Positions 60,201 through 64,000 of a DNA stretch of 64,000 nucleotides are shown piece by piece; positions within the stretch are counted from its first letter, which is position 1, and each line of letters begins with the position of its first letter. Origin of the DNA: Paramacrobiotus metropolitanus (Eukaryota; Tardigrada; Eutardigrada; Parachela; Macrobiotidae); assembly GCF_019649055.1 (NCBI RefSeq), contig NW_026570290.1:677261-741260 (forward strand), given 5' to 3'. The notes under the pieces were generated by a model. It did not search any database and was not told where the DNA came from. It saw only the letters and a list, made by a program, of their open reading frames with translations. A program made the translations under genes and the position numbers.

Positions 60201-63200
60201 GATCATACGTTAGGCCGAAAATTTAATAGTTTTGCGATAGCTTTACTTATGAACCATGCAAGTATGCATCGCTTAAGTAAAGATGCGGGTTTTAAACGAA
60301 AGATTTATCCGAGTTAATAGGAGAAGGGACCCTCAACTCACCGTTTAATTTGCAGAGATTTTCTAAATCGCCGGGTCAGTTGTTTGTTGTGTAATTTTGT
60401 ATAGCATTCTACTATATCATGATTTTGATATGGTGTAGGAGACGAATATCCTGCGAAATCTCCCCGAGGTCGCAAGAGAAAAGCTGAAAAGGGTCAGAAA
60501 ACAACGAAACGTAGCAAACGGGATTTTCCTCAGGACGCTGCGGATTGTTTACCGGCGGAGGCGATTGTCGCCCAGGCTAGCGAAACATTGTTATCTGCGT
60601 CGGTTCAGGGCGTTGCTCTGCGCCATTCTCCTGATATTTCCGCTGATACCGAACTGGCTGCCCCGTCACTACGACGCAGTCAGCGCTTATCGAAACTGCC
60701 GCAGTATTCTACAACCAAACCGCAGGATCGCAGCACTAGTCCAAAACCAAGAGAAACACTAACACCTGCGACGGCATCGCAGATGAAAGCAAACGGATTG
60801 CCGTCAGCAGAAGACGACCCCGCGATAAGTTATCATGACGAACAGTTTGTATTAAACAATGCAGTTTCCGATGGGGAGATGATCCAGGATTCTTCTTCGG
60901 AGTGGGATGTTGAATGCGCGGCGTCTGCATCTGAATCCGAGGGAGCCGATGAAGGATGTGATGACTGGTCCAGATTAAGAATGGCGGCAAAACGACGGAA
61001 TCCGTGTGCTTCACAGAGAGGGAAAGACGGTTCACCGTCGAAGACCGTCAAGGATACGCGTCATAATCATAAGACCTCTGCGCAACATAATCCCAAGCCG
61101 GGCAGGTCAAAGCCCAGGGCCCGGGTCCCGAAGGCAGGCACACATTGCCCAGTTTGCAAGAGATACTATAAAGAAATTCAGGAGCATTGCCGCGTACAAC
61201 ATCCAGAAGTGGTTGCCAAGCTAATTCCCTGTAGTCATGCGGATTGTCGGGGAGTGTTTCTAACACAGAGAAACTTACGGGACCACTTGTTGGGGGTGAG
61301 TTAACTACTAATTTATTCAAGTGTTAAGGGTACTAAAAATTTTCCGCCGCAGCAAAGCGAAGATTCCGAACTTAAGTTACTTTGAATTCACGGGAAATGG
61401 CCCGGTTCAGGGTACCAGTATTGTATACATCTAGTGAAACTTTCTCGAACGCCGAAATCTTTATTCCATGATTACTAGCCTGAAAAGCGTTTTTGCGCCC
61501 AACATCCGATTTGCTGAGCGGTATCGCGAACTAAAATGGGCAGAAAGTTTAAACGCGTTCTCATGCGCCATATTATCAAAGTCAGGTTATGATCCGATTT
61601 TCTTGAGACTACAAAATGCAAAGTTTTCTAAAGGAAGCAAAACATTTCCGGTAGCATAATAATCTTCCTACAGTTTCAAAGCGAGTTTTGAATTTTCTCG
61701 AATGCATTTTAAAGTGTGACAAAAGCGCCACACAGTTGGTTTTGGTTCAGATTCTGCTTTTCAGTTATGTGAATTTTGCAGGGAAGTTTCACAAATATTG
61801 GGTGGTGACCTGACCTTTGGTGCACGATAGTGCGTTCAAACGTTTTGCTTAAAGTGTATTTTAATTCGCATATCACAGAAATCGCGCGTTGCGCATACAG
61901 GCGGCCTTTCGTGCCAAAATGTAAAAATGGTTTGATTGAGGAATAACATAAAACGGCACAGAGTGTGTGGAGTTCGCGAAAGCGGAAGTTTCTGTCATAC
62001 GTTGTGTAGCTTGTGCACCAATTTGGTAGCGTACATGACCCCGTTTCCTTTCAGTAGAGCTCTTTCAGAAAACTATTTTAGTTCTGCATAGGTATCACGC
62101 ATTGTTTTACATTATGTGGATTACCTACATTTTGATGAATGAAATTTGCAGAGCGTTCACAACTCCGTGGTCTGTGGTACAAACAAAAATCCACGAAAGT
62201 CAGCGACGCGTAAGCGGAAACCGGACACACCTCGGCTCGGGCTCCCGACGGTCGCCACCCACTGTCCAGTTTGCGGATGTCAGTGTGAAAAAATTGAGCA
62301 ACACTACCGGGAAAACCATCCAGAACTGGTTGGAAAGCTTATTTCGTGTCAGCAGACGAATTGCAAGAGAGCGTTTCTCACACAGAAAGGATTACGGTCG
62401 CACGTGGTTCGGGTGAGGTCCATCGGCGATATGTGTAATTTGGTACTAAGAATCTCAGAACAACCGATGATTGCGAAATCAGTTGGGCTTTGATTTTAAG
62501 AGAATTTACCGTTATATGCCAAGTGTATGTACCGGTATCGTTTACCTATTGTAACATTCACTTTCGGGATTCACAAAATCTTAATACCATTCTACAACCA
62601 GCATAAGCTGTCCGCTCCCGATCATTTCGGCCACGTTCCATCTCGGGCGCACAGAATTACTTTGGCCAGCACTCGATTCGGCCAACTAATGTTTTTTTAT
62701 GGTTTCTTATGTTTGCTGTTTTTTGTTTGTTTTCGTATGATTTCTTATGTTTCTTCAGCTCCTTGAATTCCTTAGGGTTCATTATATTTTTTACGCCGAA
62801 GTAATCGTCGGCCGAAATGAACGTTGCCGAAACGAAAACGGCCGGAGTAATCGGTGGCCCCTTTAATCTAACATCTTGTGTAATAAAATCGCGATGTCAC
62901 AGTAACAGCGTAATGATTTATTACGTGAATTAGTAAATTTTATTGTTGCAAATTACAGGCCCATCCTAACTCTGTCGCAGTTTCCGAAGCCGATCAGCAA
63001 GCCGCTGCAGCGTACATTATCGAAACTGGTTTCCTGCATTTCCGCTGCACGGTGTGCCGGTTGAATTTCAGCCGAAAATCCCTGTTGGATCTCCACACAC
63101 TGCAACACGATGATGCCGTGGACGGCGAGGAGCAGCGCCAGTGTCCCGCCTGCGAGTACACCGCCGCCAGCCTTACGGATTTATCCGCCCATGTGGGGAT

Positions 63201-63999
63201 CCACGGGTTCGCCACATATGCCCAGCAGCCGTGTGTGCTGTGTGGCACGTCGGTTACTAACCACGGTGGTTCCAAATTGCGCGTGCACATGGAGCGGGTC
63301 CATGCGGACGTGATGCAGCAGCGGCAGCAGCGTCAGTGTTTTCAGTGTGACGAGTGCCAGAAGACCTTCGACACGGCCTACGCCCTGAAGCAGCACGTGG
63401 ACAGAGCGCATAAAAATCCGGGACGGATGTGTTTATACTGTAACACGAGTATCGCGAGTTTCAAAAAATTTGACCTGCACGTAACGGATCATAAGGTGGA
63501 CGATGCGTTTCCCTGTCCACAGTGCACGGCCACATTCAGCAGCTACCCAGACCTACAAGAGCACTTTCGCAGCCATGATGCCAGTCGTGCTTGTCTGATT
63601 TGTCGGAAGGTGTGTCGCACGGCGAAGCGGCTGGAGCGGCATCTGCGAGGATGTCTACGACAGCAAGCAGCGAAGATCCCATGGCGCCGCAGTCAACCGA
63701 AAGAGCCCGCCATCAAATTCCCGTGTTCGGTTTGTGGTAAGCCGATGGGTGGGGTGGAAACCTTGCAGCTGCATATGAAAAAACAGCATTTTATCGGGAG
63801 TGACCAGGAGAAAAAGCAGCAGTGGCGCAAGGAGAAGAAGACTAATCCGCAGCTGAAAGAATTCTTTCGACCGAAGAAAACCATGGCGTTCGAAGAGTTT
63901 AGCTATCGGTGTGAAGAGTGCCGGGAAGGCTTTCGATGGTTGAGTGGTTTTCGCATGCATATGGAGAAAAATCATGCATCTGTAGTTGACACAATATAA
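54292..63999 (+). CDS. giant C2H2 zinc-finger protein 3
   Basis: Proposed exons: 54292..54943, 55521..55595, 55667..55735, 55811..56230, 56299..56469, 56974..58347, 58584..58649, 58874..60190, 60439..61295, 62152..62412, 62959..63999; 2,100 residues with about 33 intact fingers. The stop is one base before the window end. Exon 1 is the same length as in gene 1 (652 bp). Exon 4 carries VKEE in VRAVKEELLGW. Exon 5 repeats the acidic LLADDEIDAL segment as a separate exon. In the D exon (56974..58347) two fingers have decayed: CEESPPGF lost a Cys, and the last lost its whole Cys pair. Exon 7 is the 66-bp linker. The B exon has a basic NLS-like stretch (RGRKRKAEK...KRSKRD) and LRRSQRLSKL. B ends HLLG|SVH and B' ends HVVR|AH, completing fingers across introns. 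C has nine fingers. Confidence 0.74.
55000..55100 (+). repeat. dispersed repeat copy in zinc-finger gene 3 intron 1
   Basis: Resembles 4711-4860 and 49510-49700: ggatgtgccggtaca, attcgtttacatgcacgaaa and ttttatgacgt appear in the same order. Confidence 0.35.
56485..56585 (+). repeat. imperfect gattatt-type simple repeat
   Basis: A run of imperfect gattatt / gttattgtgatta units directly follows the donor of exon 5 in zinc-finger gene 3. It is intronic low-complexity sequence that leaves the frame open by chance. Confidence 0.6.
61395..61520 (+). repeat. dispersed repeat copy in zinc-finger gene 3 intron
   Basis: Shares ggcccggttcagggtacca...gtatacat and gtttttgcgcccaacatccg with the copy at 49510-49700 and lies in the equivalent B to B' intron. 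It may therefore be inherited from the gene duplication rather than a separate insertion. Confidence 0.35.
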
Positions 64000-64000
64000 T

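Overview
This is a eukaryotic, clearly metazoan window: genes are split by GT-AG introns of roughly 70 to 1,500 bp, coding exons are GC-richer than the AT-rich spacers, and the families are animal ones (rhodopsin-type GPCR, lipocalin, C2H2 zinc fingers, pogo-type transposase domains, and seven-helix receptors of the arthropod gustatory-receptor/GRL type). A panarthropod or other ecdysozoan is likely. A tardigrade is my best guess from the odd GPCR and the gustatory-like receptors, but nothing in the sequence proves it.

Layout. (1) 490-1075, minus: a two-exon pogo/Tigger-type DNA-binding gene with no catalytic domain. (2) 2144-3464, plus: a two-exon class A GPCR with altered signature motifs. 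(3) 4206-19032 and 23587-26882: nine gustatory-receptor-like genes, eight on the minus strand and one on the plus strand. All share one three-exon plan with phase-0 introns and a last exon carrying a TYhLLTW motif. (4) 21263-23194, plus: a secreted lipocalin-like gene lying between receptors 7 and 8, with a MITE-like element in an intron. (5) 26883-30541: gene-poor spacer. (6) 30542-63999, plus: three tandem copies of a very large C2H2 zinc-finger gene. Each has 9 to 11 exons and encodes about 2,030 to 2,100 residues with about 33 to 37 fingers.

The zinc-finger array is the most striking region. Each gene is built from related finger modules: A, D, a second A, B with or without B', and C. The A, D and C modules all start with the same short leader plus finger. 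The whole set was then duplicated twice, giving start-to-start spacings of about 11 and 13 kb. Most junctions are phase 1; the last ones are phase 0 and split a finger, so that its second zinc-binding histidine comes from the next exon. The copies differ by exon gain and loss, a chimeric exon, finger decay and a possible frameshift at an A10 run. Function is unknown; the fingers imply nuclear nucleic-acid or protein binding.

Exon boundaries were read by eye from splice signals, reading frame and paralogue comparison. No search or transcript data were used.
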